Shown here piece after piece: positions 24,701-39,301 of a stretch of DNA of 64,000 nucleotides (the stretch's first letter is position 1; every line of letters starts with the position of its first letter). The stretch comes from Plectrocnemia conspersa (lineage: Eukaryota; Arthropoda; Insecta; Trichoptera; Polycentropodidae). The notes beneath the pieces are model-generated. The model was not told the DNA's origin. It saw only the letters and a program-made list of their open reading frames with translations, and did not search any database. Position numbers and translations under genes: made by a program. The stretch covers positions 682,001 through 746,000 of the forward strand of contig VTFK01000092.1 in assembly GCA_009617715.1 (NCBI GenBank), in the 5' to 3' direction.

Positions 24701-27700
24701 TGTCTTTCAGTATCGTATAAAGCACCTGAAACAGAAAATATTATTGATTATTATATGTGTTTATTACAAACATATTGTATAATGTATAATATACGAGGAT
24801 AGATTGAAAACTTTGTGGCCTAACACAGAAAAAGTTTATTATTACTGTAAGTTCCGTTGATGCTTTAATGCTATAATATTTTTATCTGTTACGTGAAAAC
24901 ATAATTAGTGGATAACGTAGTTTAAAAAATTGAAGAGACTGGAAGCGTTGTAGATAAGGTAATGCCTGTGCATCATCGCCCGTTTAGCCAAAAATATTGC
25001 TGCCGTAAGTGAAAGTGTGGCCGAAGTACCAAAATTGTCGATTCGTCGGCGTTCGCAGCTTTTGGGCTATTCTTATTGCTCCATTTGGCGCGTTTTGCAT
25101 CCGGACTTGCACCTACACCTGTATAAAATTTAGTTAATAAGAACTGTAGCCCAGAAACCATGCTAAGAACTGACGTAGATTGCGTGCTAGCGCAGCAGGA
25201 AGTTGATGCTGGTTTTTCAAAATCTTCTCTGATGAGGCACATTTCCACCTCTCTGCGTATGTTAATAATAAGCAAAATTGCCGCATAAGGGCCAAATAAA
25301 ATATTCATGTGATTCACGAGAGACTATTACATGCCCATAAAGTGCGCATTGTGGTCAGGCGGCGCCATTGGGCCTTACTTTTATGAAAACGATAAAGGTC
25401 AGACTGTAACAGTCAATGTTGAGTGTTATAGGCGACCAATTATTTTTGGCACGAAATCAAAGATATTGATGTGAAAGACAAGACGGCGCAATTTTACCAT
25501 ACGTCGGGTGCGACGTTGGATGTTTTACGTGGAAAGTTTCAATGTCGCATTATTTCACGTTTTGTTAAGCCCGTTTTGTGCAGTTGTTTGACTACTATAT
25601 GGAGTTCTATCTTTTTATTTTTTTAAAAAGTTACTATACTTTGTAGAGACACTAATATCAGTTCACATAACCTCACTAAATAATTAATGTGCGTACGGCT
25701 CTTTCTGTTTTCAACCTCCTTTCGGATATGTAATAATAAAATAATTCAGATTCTGACACAGACAAAACAATTCTAACACAGTATTGGCAAACAAACCTAA
25801 TGGAAGCTCAGGATAGATGTAGTCACCTTGTGCTGGAATATCTGATAAGCATTCTCCCATACCGGAGCTGAAAATATATTTTTATTATAAATTATTTAAT
25901 TGCTGAGAAAAGGTGGATAGAGCAGATATAAATGTTTTCGTTCTTCTTTAAGCTTTACAGTACAGTTTAAGTTGGAAAATATTATGTATAGAGTTTTGCG
26001 CACGTGCGTGGTGATAGAAACAGGTCGCCTGTCTCGCGGTCGATTAACGTATTTATTAGCCGCGTATCGTTGCCGGCAATGTGGAATATTGTTATTAGAT
26101 AATAGCTAGCTGTAAAGCACTCACTCCAAAAAAGTTGTAAGATCTCTTGCTGCAATGCGACCAAGCAACTTCAACAGTGTCAGCTTCGAACACTGGAGTC
26201 ATAACGTGAAGTGTAGAACCAACTCGCCTATGACAGCCAATCTTCTCAGTATCGTGGTACATTCCAAAGCTGAAATTATATTTAAATGTATTTTTAAACA
26301 TTGATTTAAACATCGTTAAATGTATCCCGCGAGATAATAGGTCCTTAATCTTCTTAATGGTCGATAAAGTTGTTTTTTTTCTGGCGCGCGCGTTAGGAAT
26401 TCCATTTGTGAAAGGACGAGACTTCCAAAAACTCGAATTATTCCAATTGATACGGAACAGTAGCGCGCTTGGCACCGCTGCGAATAATTCACCTTAACAG
26501 CTGTGCTGCACACAGCAGTCGAGAGGAGCTATTTTTTGAGCTGTTGTATTAATAATTTGTCCAAAAATACTCACTTGTGTCCAAGTTCGTGGGTGATGGT
26601 ATGAGCCAAAGTGATGCCATTGTCCTCGTTGACTGAACAGCTCCTGTCCGGTTGACACATGCCACCTACGTGCGCCACTCCGAGGGTGCTGAAAATAAAA
26701 ATGGTCCATTCAGCTTAAATTTACAACTGGACGGCTCTTATTAATTCAAAGAGCGTGAGAAAACCCATTAGTATCAATGACTTTTAATAACTTAATAGCT
26801 ATTCCATTGCACAGCAATTGAGTCACGTCATATGCGAATTCTTCGATGCAGGTGTGCATTTTGAGTGTTTGAAGTTCATGACATAACATTGCTTAGACAT
26901 CGATCAAAGCTGCTATGATCGCAATTAGGAAGCTTTGAAGTGATGCAATTCTTATTGAACGATAAGACTTCTGATCTTTTACTGTGTAGTTTTGCAACAT
27001 TTCTTGTATAGGAATGCTTGCGATATTGTCGAAAGTAATGTTAAGGGGTCGAAGAGACAGCACTCTTGTGAAGGCAATAAAGTTGACATTAACATGACGT
27101 GTATATAGAATCTTCCTTCTATATATGTGAATTTTATTCAATGGCGATTTATTCAAGCAAGATTCAGTTGAATTGGTCTATACATGACGCTATTTATAAG
27201 ATTTGTGTAGCATAGCTAGAATAGAAACAAAAAGTGATTTTCCATCTCGCTTCCAGGAATTCTCTAATAATAATCAAATGGAAATTTACGAAGAAAAAAA
27301 GATTTTCCGCACATACGTTACAGCACAGCAATAAAGACAGGAAAACAATCGTCTTTATTTACTTTGTTCTTGGTTTAATAGTGTAAGCAATGTGTATAAA
27401 ATATAGCTTTGGCGCTTGTAATTTTGGACCAGATAAAAAATCTTCATGTTTGGTCGGTTCTTTTTCAGACGACAAAAGCAAGAAAACCTTTTTTGTTTCA
27501 CTGATCCAGCGCTTGCTCTGCATTATATCTTATCTCATTGGCAAGCAAAATCCACAGATTACGTCCAAAGCACTATATTTTACGGTGTTTCATTTCTTTG
27601 ATCCGTCTATAACAGCAAATATCAAGCGAGCGCCAAAAAGTCTAAGCCGAATACCGTTATGCTCCGAATTGCTACGGCGATTATCGCAGCCTTTACAAAA

Positions 27701-30700
27701 TATTTTATTTTTTCGCAATTTTTTTAACGCGTGGCCTGTTTTTAAAATATTGTGTTGTGCAAATGATCTATTGATTTTTGAAAGTTGAACTATATGTAAT
27801 ATTAACTAGCCGGTCATAAATAATCGCATTTTTCTTTAACGAGAAGTTAAGTTTATTGTTATAATTGTCATTTAAATTACGTATGACAAAATAAACTTTT
27901 CTTTTTTAATTAAAATTTAACTTAAGGATATACTACATTTCAAAAGCTACGATCATTGCATACCATGAGCATGACCATACATAACAGTGCAATGATTGCA
28001 ATCAAAGTGGTAGTGATAGTAAGAGATGTCTGCAAAATAAAATGTTTTTTAATTAATGAATGCGCCTATGATGATCTCAATCTTCACTTGTATCATATGT
28101 AGTGCTATATATATGAGCTTAAGCGAAGGTTAGTTGCGTAGTTATTTGAATTACGTCACATTGATTTTATCATATTTTTAATTAATATAACGTTATAAAT
28201 AAGGAAGTCGCATTTGTTATGGAGGGCATTATAATATAACTTTCCGTATTATACGGTCCATTAGGATGCTGATAGTATCGATTTTCATCCGAGTCGTAAT
28301 GACAATAATTTTATGCCGTGTCAATAAGTTTATCAATAAACCTGGAGACTGGAGTTGTCTAGAGTTTAGTTAGAAGACATCAAACCCTTCTTGAATCTTT
28401 CTACGATAAACTTTAAAGGCGAAAATAACATCTGTTCAACCGTTAGTTATAGTGATGTTTGTCTTTTTCATTGATCACCGTGGTTTTGGTGTTCAGCATA
28501 TTTATAGAAATAACTCAATACAATATAAAAAGCACTTTCTGCAAATTTTGTATATATTCTATCGTTTAAATTAGAGTTTAATAACGTCTTAGATCAGTTG
28601 ACCATACTTGTTGAGTCTCGTGAGTTTTCCAGAGCAGGCTGCGTACAGTTTGCGGTTTCGACAATGTCTAATGTTTATTTTGCGGATCCGCTGGCGCCAG
28701 AGAAAAGGGGTTTCGCCTGTTGCCAAATGAAATTACAATACTAATAATAATATGTTCTGGAGCTGCTATTTCCACGGATGAATCATTCGAGTGAGGCGAA
28801 CGGCCAAGACCGTGTAACGAGTTCCAAGAGTGCAGAAACCCTCAAAGTCTCGAGCTGGAAAAAAAGGACCATCGACTTCTAAAGTGAATCGACCCAAATA
28901 AAAAAAAAAATTGCTTCGCTACGGCCTAATTTCGCTAATCACTTAAGCTTATTTTCGACCGGTGATTCATTTCGCATCATTACTCTGACAAGTCTCGTCT
29001 ATATGCACAAAATTGGGGCAATAGGAAAACACGAGCCACAAGGCTACCGAAAATAAAATGTGCGAAATTAGAATTTCGCACACGCCACCAGCAGCACCAT
29101 CTCAAAGCGAATTGATAATAAAAGTGTAATGGATTATTCCGCTCTAGATCTTCGACTATGTTAATTATTATATATTCGAGACATTGTTAAAGGATATTTT
29201 AATGGATCCCGTTTCTTCTTTATCTCATTGCGTGACACTCATCAACAACGCTTTGTTGAAGGCGACGAGACACTGTCTCGCCGAAGTACGTGCTCAGAAT
29301 GACATGACCAAAATTTTGGTTCTGTGAATGAAAAATCATTCTCGAGAAAGGACGAATGTCTTCGCCATAGCCAGACTAGCAAATATGCCGCTGAGTATCT
29401 TTAGCAACGCGTTAAAGAAAAAGTTGTTTGAGCTTTCAAGTCTGACGGCTGGAAACTGTCAATGCTCGGAAGATTGAGGCACTGTTGACGTACAAAGTGT
29501 TCTTAAATACAGATATTATATACTCATATACTCAGTAATGTCTTACTTATACAATTTTAATCTTAAAAATAATTTTATTAATACATCCGTTTATAGCTGC
29601 TGAAATCATATTTTATAGCGGTAATAAAATACATTTTTCCATCGCATTAAAGCAATTCATTTTTTGTCTATAAATACAAAACAGATCAACTATAAAATTA
29701 AAAGCTTTTGCACAGATTTCCCAATTGTTGTGCGCCCCTGTCTCTTCGGTTATGAATGGGCCGCCACGCGATTGCATTATGCAATTGTGTCGTGACTCCC
29801 CGCAGCATCTGCATCAACACTTTCACGGCCGCGTGTATCTTGAACGGGCCAAGAACCCGACCCATGGTCATTGCGATTTGGATTTCCCGCAAAAATTATA
29901 CTACCGATCTTTGACTTTGATAAAGAAAATTTCTTACAGTTATGAGCATTTATTTAAAATTATTTGAGCATTTGAGCAACATCAAATACTTAAAAAAAGT
30001 AAGAATTAGACGAAATACCATAAAACCATAATTTGTTCAATGGGAGAAAGTCGAAATATATAGTAAGTGGATTCCAAGCTTAAATTCACTAAACATATAG
30101 CAGAACTCAGGTACAAGGGGCTTGCTGCCATTGCGGCCCTTAAACTGATATTTATCATAAATTAATTATAATAATTTCTAATTTGATCTAACGCTTGCCA
30201 AACTCCAAGTCATTCAAAATAAAGCGCTAATAATAATATATAACACACACTTTTATACCAATAATTAAATAACATTGCCCTAATCATACCAAAAAATATT
30301 AAGCATGACCACATTAGCACACAAATCTCCAGAATCGGTGATTATAAAAAGATAAAACCTAAATTTAAATATAAATATAAAATGCCTAAGCACATCTTAC
30401 TTTAGAGGCATAAATGTATTTAATTAGTAGCTCCAAGTTCCAAGTTAAAAAGTAATAAACAGTCTTAAGCTAATAATTTTTATTTTACTATGCAAAAAAG
30501 TTTTGTTATTTTATCTCATATTTTTTATTTCTAGTCCTATTTTATTTTTTAATTTTACTATTGTAAGCAAGAAAATTACTATCATTCATTAATTTTATTG
30601 TATATATTTTCTTGTATATATTGATATATTAAAACAAAAACAACAAAATCGTGCCGTCGTAGTGTGAACGATCGGTTTGATTTCATAATGGTAGTACTGT

Positions 30701-33700
30701 GTCGAACATATAATCGGTATTTTCGACCACATTTTTTTTCTTTTTGAAAAGATAGCGAATTCGCATTTGTGCGAATACTTTTAAAGTTTTTAATTGCCGA
30801 TTGTATTATACACATGTCGTTAATAAAGAGAAGGAAGGGACGCAAATAAGATCCATGCGGTATTCCAGAATTAACGGAATACTCGTTAGAGCGATTATTA
30901 TTGTAGCTCTCATTCTGACATGGACACATAAAAAGCTGGAGAAAGAGTTGTTCATTTCCGAAAAAGAAGTTCAAAATAAATTTTGTTTGATCTTCTTATG
31001 CCTGACTACACTCTCTGGAAGTTGGCCAAGGTTGGCCAAGGATGCAGAATATAGTGGGTTACATCGGTCGAGTTCGGTTCTGCCCGCTCTAAAATCTCTC
31101 GGAAGTTGTCCGAGGCTACCGAGAACGGGAGGTAAAGTGGGGTTAATTCAGTCGACTTGGCCAGCTTCGAGCGCTTCCGAACATTGTCGGCAAACGGACC
31201 GAAGTCAAAGGAATCGAAGTTGGAGCTGCTCTTTCGAGCGAGAGTGGTGAGATACTTCCCCTTTCGCTTTCTCGCGTGTTAAGTGACGACAGTGAGAGAG
31301 ATAATGATATGGTTTTTCGCAAACTGAGATAGAATGCGCGTAGGCGTCCTATGGTCAACACGCATGTCAAGCGCTGCATCGTAGTCACGTGGTCAAGTTA
31401 TAATACCACATGCTTATCGGCGACTTCAACAGACTCTTACTGACATCTTTGAATATTTTAGGGCACCAAAAGGGATTAATTATATTTTTGATAGTATATT
31501 CTTCTAACAGATATCGTTATTATATATTTTTTCATATAAAATTAAATAATTAAAAAAAAATTAGCGCTACTTGATTTTGTTAAAAAAAATCGTTTCGAAT
31601 ATCCTTATATATTTTTCTAGATCGGTTCATATAAATGTCACACCATAACGAATTCTTATTTAGAATCGATGGTGACAAATTCTAGGATAGTCACACATGT
31701 GGTGTTTGTATTCTGAAGAATCATTTTTATGCCTTATGACATTTTGCAAAAGCTGACAAAGATTTTGCGTAAATTGAATATTTACAACCGAAAAGTTTTC
31801 ACTGATATTGTATTGGTGAGTGCCCATACAAACTTTTATAATTATCAGTAGCGTAATTTTAATAATAAGACAATTTAAAAATTGCGATTATTTGGCACAT
31901 TTTTCGATTGCGCGCAAATATGCCAGAAGCCGCCGTCCGAACGTCATTCACGGTCGCCGTCCGGACGGCATATGAAATTTACGGCAGTGTGGTCGCTTAC
32001 TCTAAGTCGGAGGTCTCGGCCGACTTCAGTTGTAACTTCGGTTCGGACAACTTCCAGATAGTATAGTGCAGGCATTAGGGTGCTAGTGATAAAACCATGT
32101 TGTTGGTCTATTAAGGACTGCTATTAAAAAACTAAATCAAACAACTTAGCAAATGTCGAAGAAACGGCGAATGCTAAGTAATTTATTTATGTATTTTATA
32201 AATAATTAAATATTTTTTAATTATTTACGCTGCATGGTTTAATTAATCTCAACATTTCATTTAGGAAAATGTTGTTTAAATATCTATCTATAATGTTGTA
32301 TTTAAAAGGTCTGCTGATCTTGCATACATGTTTTTATTATATTATATGTGTAATTGTATTTACTATATACATATGTATGTATATGTCATTTAAGAATAAT
32401 AATATTTATATATACAAATTATTTTAAAAAGTTGCTCAATCAATTGCAGAATGAAAGAAAATATAACGATAAATCAAGCAAGATGGGGTTCATTTTTGAC
32501 AAAGGACACTCCTTGAACCTTCGCGAGATTTGGTTCAATCATATGCGATATGACGCTGAAGAATGCACGAGCAAGACGAGTCAGTGCCATTAATTATAGG
32601 GTATGTTATTTTTTTATTTATACATCATTATTTATTCTCTTCGCGATTGTCTCCATCGCACGCGCATACCATAAGCAGTGACTCTGAAAAGTTATTCGAA
32701 AAGGAATAACAGAAATAAAATACGCTAGCGGGAACAGAGCTTTGCTTTAAATAATACATAAGGGGGATGTTTTGCTTCGATTGGCTCATAAAATATGAAT
32801 ACTCGATCGTTTCTATACGCTTTTTAAAAATAAGAACTGGGAAAATATTATTTCTTTTTTCCATAAATATTTTTAAAAACAACACCGTACTAAATTATTA
32901 ACTTAGCCCCATAACTATCGTTACGAGAGCAATTTAGCGGTCAAAGCTAGATGTAGAGAGCCCATTGTAATACATCAATTTAGTTTTCAGACACAACAGG
33001 AGTATATAGAGATAATACCACTTTGTCGATTTTGCTCTCGGTGCGAGTGCGTGTACGTACAATATCTAGATAAACTGCGATAATAAATAATAAAGTCTAG
33101 AAAGGATTTTCTCATACAATAACTCGCATATTCATGTCAGGAGGCTTAATTAAACAATATATCATGTGAAGTTGTCTTGGCAACTAGTAAAGGTTACCAT
33201 TAACTCGGCACGGTCTTTAATAACGTAAAAAGAGCAACGAAAACACGTATAATAGTTACGTGTATCAATTAAAAAAATGTAGTTCATTTGCTTTAAGAAA
33301 ATAAATAATATTTTAATATAATATACAAAGTTTAACTAATTAATGAAGGTAGTAATCGGCCATACCTACAAGGGATGTTCTGTCTAGCGCAAATATCCTT
33401 CCTGGTGATGAGTATAGCAACATCGTGGTGGTTCGGATGGGTATCATTCGAAGGATTGAGCTCGCGTTGCCACTTGCAAAAGTTTGTCAAAGTAGTGTCA
33501 GCGTTTGTAGTGATGTTCAGGCGGTTTCCAGCATGCTGCTCGTCCAACAGAATAATCTTCACCACGACCACGTTGACGAAGTTTCCGATGGTTGGATCCA
33601 AATAAAGCGTAGACACCTGCCATAAAATTGAAATATTACAATATTTGTTAAAGTGATTCATAATGAATAACTCACCATATTCATGATGGTCAGAAGGTAG

Positions 33701-36700
33701 GTCTCCACGTTTCCTTTTTGATGAAATTCGGCCATGGTGCTGTCGGCTACCAGAAGAACTTCCACATGGCTAGGTCGGCTGATGGAGCGAGGTTGGCGAC
33801 CTCTTCTCTCACCCTGACCTCGCCTCATAGTCGAATTCTGGTATCCGCGTTTGATCTCGTTGAACTGGTGGATTTTTAGGAAAATTTTCGGTTATTGGGT
33901 GAGTTTTTTTTACGATAGATTTGCATTTCAGCTGCCATTTATGTTTATCTAGCTTATTAATACCAAAAGTGGACATCCGCTTGAAGTTTTTCGCTACCGT
34001 TTGTATTAATACTATATTTGAATTTTCCTATTTTACTATTTTTAATTTACATATTCGATAAAAAATATATATGATCCTGTAAATATTTTATAATTACATA
34101 TGGAACAAGTCCTTTAAATACTACATGTAATTACGCTGACACGTTATTTATTGAGAAACGCTCTCTTTACACCAGCCATCAAGTTTCTTAATGAGCTTGC
34201 TACACACAATAATATTTTCGGCGATAATTATGAGGAGCTGGAAAAAATTATGGCATATCTATTTTAATTTTTTTTATTGATATAATTAAAATTTTGGTGT
34301 AATTTAAAAAAAATGTAAGTTTGTTTTTTTATTATTTTTTAATCTAAAAGCAGTGGCGTAGCTAAGGCTTGTGCCGATCAGGGCGATCTTTAACTTTGTC
34401 CCCATATACAATTATCTAATACAAAATCTGACCTTCCTAAGAATCTGCAACTTAATGCATATCTTCAATATGTCAAAACTTTCCGGAGCAGGCTACATTG
34501 TATATTCTTCATATGCTTAAAAAAAAATGTATTTTTTTTTAAAAAAAGTAACAATGAAGATAAAATGGTAATGGTTTTCATTACCGATTCTAAGAAACTG
34601 GCCAATTTTTCAGGTCGGCCAAAAATATTTTTATCTATTGGAGCGGTATTATATGACCGGCCGGGTTATAAAACTGTACTGTTGTTTATTGTTTTCATAT
34701 ACCCAATTAGAATATATTTTTTAGCGCATTGAGTTCAAGAACTATACTACACGAACGGTCCTTCCATCGCAAAAATGCCGCACCCAAGCAAGTGCCGCCC
34801 GAGGCGGTCCACTGTCTTTTAATATAATTTTAGATTTTGTGTATATTTAAAAATAATATGTCTGTTAAAAAGTGTGTGTTTGAGTTGATGTATTGTATAT
34901 GTATAAAATACTATTATGGCGCATTGGAGTGACCTGTCAAGCCACGATCGTCAGATATGTAGTAATTAAATTAAATTAAATCAATTAAATTTACCTGTCA
35001 AGAATACTATTTCCCTTAAAATTTTAATGAATCACCATCCTTGAAAACATTAGTTTTATCAAATATGGAAAGAAACAGAAGTAGGAATTTATAGTTTTTC
35101 TATATTTAAAAATCAATTTTTAATGTTATAAATTTCAGAGAATATTTTAGCCGTCGTAGATCTAAATGAAAATCGCAAATAAACATAAATAAATTGGCTG
35201 ATCTGTTAGATTAGTCATACAAACTTTTCATTATTTTTTGGCTGTTGCATATGCAGCGTATAATAAGTAAATGACAAATGATAAGCGGCATATATTGTAA
35301 ACGGCACAAACAACGAAAGAATGTGTGCACTTTTAAATTGTACCGACAAAATGGCTAAAAAGGTCCATTGTTTCACTCATTAAAACAGATATTTAGAAGA
35401 TAAACATAGGGATTTAAATTATTCCAGGAGAGAAAGATCGCTCATCTCCTCCCATTTCCCCGATCGATTACTTCCACTTATCAATTCAAGCATATGAAGA
35501 TTAGCCTGAATTTGCATCTATCGGAGCTTATGCCGAATCTATGTAGACGATATATTAAAAGTCCAGAGAACTCGGATTTAGTTCAGCTAAACAGTCCTTT
35601 TAATATATAAGTATTAAAATATATCTTCGAGATAAGATAAAGATCTTAAAAAATTGTACGGAAATTTTTCAACTGCTGGAAAAATCAATCTAATGAGCCG
35701 GAAGATTTTGAAGATAAGTTGGCATTAAAACTTGTCATTCCATGACATATTCTAGAGCAAGAACAGCACTCTAATTTTAATTTTAAATGGATAATGATAT
35801 ACAAAAATATACCATTAAGCATGCTGGTCTGATTGCCAAATAATGCAACCGACTCACTTTTAAAAGAAAGAGTCGAAAACAGGTTGTTCAATATATTGCT
35901 GGGATATGATTCCCTCGAGTCTCGTCGACAAGTATTCTTGAGTAAGCACATCTTCAAGATGATGATAGGAAATATACATAATCTGGAGGTTCTGGAAGAA
36001 CTTCGTTTTTGTGTGCCACCTATTTAATAGCGATAGCGGCCCTTTGTAATGTTTAAAAATGCATGCAAGCACAGATGTACTGGACAACTCCTCAATAAGA
36101 TTTTTGAACGATCTATGTAGTTGCTGGATGCAACTTGTTCTGAATATATCACTCAAAAAAGTGTTTTGTTTCCAATTAGGTCAATATCCAATTATTTCGT
36201 TCATATTATATTATAACCCTTTTATTTATGAGGCGCGACCCATATTTATAAAAAAAATCTGGGTCGCGGCTGGAAAACGTTAGGGATCACTACACTAAAT
36301 CAATTATAATGATGTACCATGACTAACTCGCGTTTATAAATATAAATAATCTAAACATCTCATTTCTATATAGTAGTAAGACGAACATTTTTTATATATT
36401 ATAAAAATGTATAGCATAAAGTTTGGTCGTTCGTTGTTTTTGTTTACAGTAATGGAAAGTTATTAAGTTGTTGAAGCTGTTTACTTAATTATCATGAACA
36501 AAATATTTACGTAACCATTGGATGAAAGATACGTTAAACGAAGACAATGATTTCTTTCTTAAGCGTACACGCACTTACTACGCCTCCAATTCAAAACTAA
36601 TTAGTCCAATTTTCACACAACTAGCGCTTTCATCTATTCTAAACAGACTACCATGTCAAAGGCCAAGAAGACCGTGACCCAGACAGCAGACGTCTGCCTA

Positions 36701-39258
36701 GGGGGGTCTGGTTTGTTTGGGTACATCCCACGTTCCAAATGGACAAGTGGACCAATCCATCAATTTCGTGCCGCGCGTCAGCCGTTGACAGGGTTAGTAT
36801 GCAAAATTGGTACGTCGACGGCGATGGCACGCGAGATAAAAGACAACGCGCCGGTCAGATCGGCGATCATGACAAGCTTCCGAGAAGAGTGCTGCTGCTC
36901 CAGACGAAGAGATTGGAATGCTGCTGCCGGTGGTCACCACCGTGCGACCGTGTAATGACATAATGTGAGTGGCAATTTCACAGGTCGGGTGACCTCACGC
37001 TGTGCCACCAAATTGTGACTGTGGGATGTCGGTTTGAAAGTAAATCGAAGGAATGGTTGAATTGGTGTAGTGAGATTGGAATATCATAGAAATCCCAACC
37101 TAAGCAAAACAATAGTTAAAAAAATTGCTAGGTGTAGAGTAAATTTGATATTAACGGGGTTCCGCTTTGCAAGCGAATTTGTTCCATACGCGAATGTCAT
37201 GTTTTTTCTTCTAGTGTCATGTTCGATTCCAGACGTTAGCGATCAGCTAGTTGTTAAGTTCCAAGTATATTGCCCGGTCCTTTAAAGGCGTATGTTTCGC
37301 AAACGCAACACTTTCTTTCTTCAAAATTGAGAAAATCGAGCCCAAAAATTTACGATTGCAGGTTTTATACCAATTGCGTAATTTATATAAAATTGCATGT
37401 TATATGAATTAAAAAAAAAAACTGCAACTAAGACCAGTAAAAACATCTGTAAAATGGTAGGTGATTCATTTGATACCGAAGATATTTAAAAAAAATCGAA
37501 CGGAAAATAACGATATCAAGAATAGTTCTGGATGTGGGAGATTAGCAAAGATAGACGATGATATCTTGACTACAGAAATGTAAGTAAATCATCAGCTGGC
37601 CGAGAGACTAAACCAGTCCGATTCAACAGTTGACATTTTAAGAAAATTGGGAAGGCTTGGAGGCAAGGTTATGGGTTCCACACGAATTGAAAGAATAAAA
37701 TAAATGTATCTGAAGAGTAACTGGATTTTAAAGCTGGTCGTATTTTCTCGATCAATTAATCAGAAACTTTATTTGGCCACAAAAATGCATGCCATTTAAT
37801 TTTAATAAAGTAAAAATATTAAAAAACAGAAATAACGTCTCTGATTTTAAAGCAAAAATTCTCGATATATCACTAAAAAAACTAAAAAACAGTCTCAAAT
37901 CTATCCCAAAAATATTTAAAAAAATAAGTGTTTTCAGTGTAATCATATTAGAATATATTTTCACCGGTATATATATATTTTTTTTTACAAGTGAAATTTA
38001 TCTGGCATGTTCTAGCAAAATTATACGATTTCTACTTATCATTATTTATTTACATGTATAAATGTTACAGTGAATGTGTATTTTTCTGTGAAGTTATATT
38101 TTCACTATTAAAGTTCAAATACATTTTTACCAGTAGATATATATTTTTACTAGCGAAAATATAATTTAACTGAGAGCTAGTAGAATTATATGCTGTTCTA
38201 AAATATCAGTTTCAGTTTCTTCAGAAAATAATCTCATTATTAAATCTTTTGCAAACATAAGTACTTTCTTTGAAGTCATAATACCATTTGCGAGGCAGTC
38301 TAATAATTCTATATTTTTTCGATCATTTATTCAAGTATCAAATTACAATTTATTTCACTTAACTTTTTAAGCATAAATTTGATTGATAATTGAGAAGTAA
38401 TGTTTGCAGTATCCCTACTAATAATCTTAGTTGTTGCAATTTCATAGTTTTTAATGCGTTTTCTAATTTCTTTAATAATTTAATGGTATTTTTTTCAATT
38501 TAATGTTTTTAAGAACTTCTTTAATGGTAGCAAAAAAATTAAAAAAAAACTTGAAATTATATCCAGTAAAGAAAGAAAGAAAAAAAAGAGTTTTAGACCT
38601 GGGTATTTTTTCCTGTATATGTACCTGGACCTGGTTGGACCTTAATGGTTATCCAAGTCAAGAAGCAAAATTTACTTCACTGTAAAAATGGTTATTTAGC
38701 GTGTATGTTGCGATTGCAAAAAAATGTGCATTACTAAACTTAAGTCTGGCTAAACAAAATCAGTAAGCTTATATTGTGATCAACTGAATAGTCTTGTAAA
38801 GCATACATTTTTCCACAGAAATCGAATATTTTTTTAAACTGACAATGTGTCGAAATTGACTCTCGATAAAATTAAATTTGCCTGGAGGGTTTTAATTCAT
38901 CCACCTTATTCTTCAGACCTTGCTCCTTCTGACTACCAATTATTAATTTTAATTGAAAAAATGTATCTAGAATCAAAGCTTCTAATATATTATGGTACTG
39001 GAATTAAAGAAATGACCGAAAGGTGAGAGAAGGTTATATTTTTTAAAATAAAATTATAGTTTTAACTATTAAAATAAAAATAATATTTAAAAGTGATTTT
39101 TAATTCATTCATTTTGAGATTACCTAACATTTGTATTACGTTGCCATTAATAGGATTTTCCAGTCGTTGTATCATTATATTTTTTTACAGCTGCACATAG
39201 CTATTGAAGTGTTAAAATAGGGTATATATATATATATTTATATTTAATATATATAATA

Positions 39259-39301
<43 letters not shown>

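Noticed and set aside
27390..27790. Plus-strand frame of 132 codons as a gene
   Set aside because: No domain is recognised, both strands are open in part, and it lies in a repeat-rich intron. It is probably decayed transposon DNA.
30801..31388. Open frames on both strands over the inverted-repeat element
   Set aside because: They cross the element end and the nested hAT-type repeat, and have no domain.
32449..32593. Plus-strand open segment after an acceptor-like site as an exon
   Set aside because: No partner exons, no recognised protein and an alternative open reading on the minus strand.
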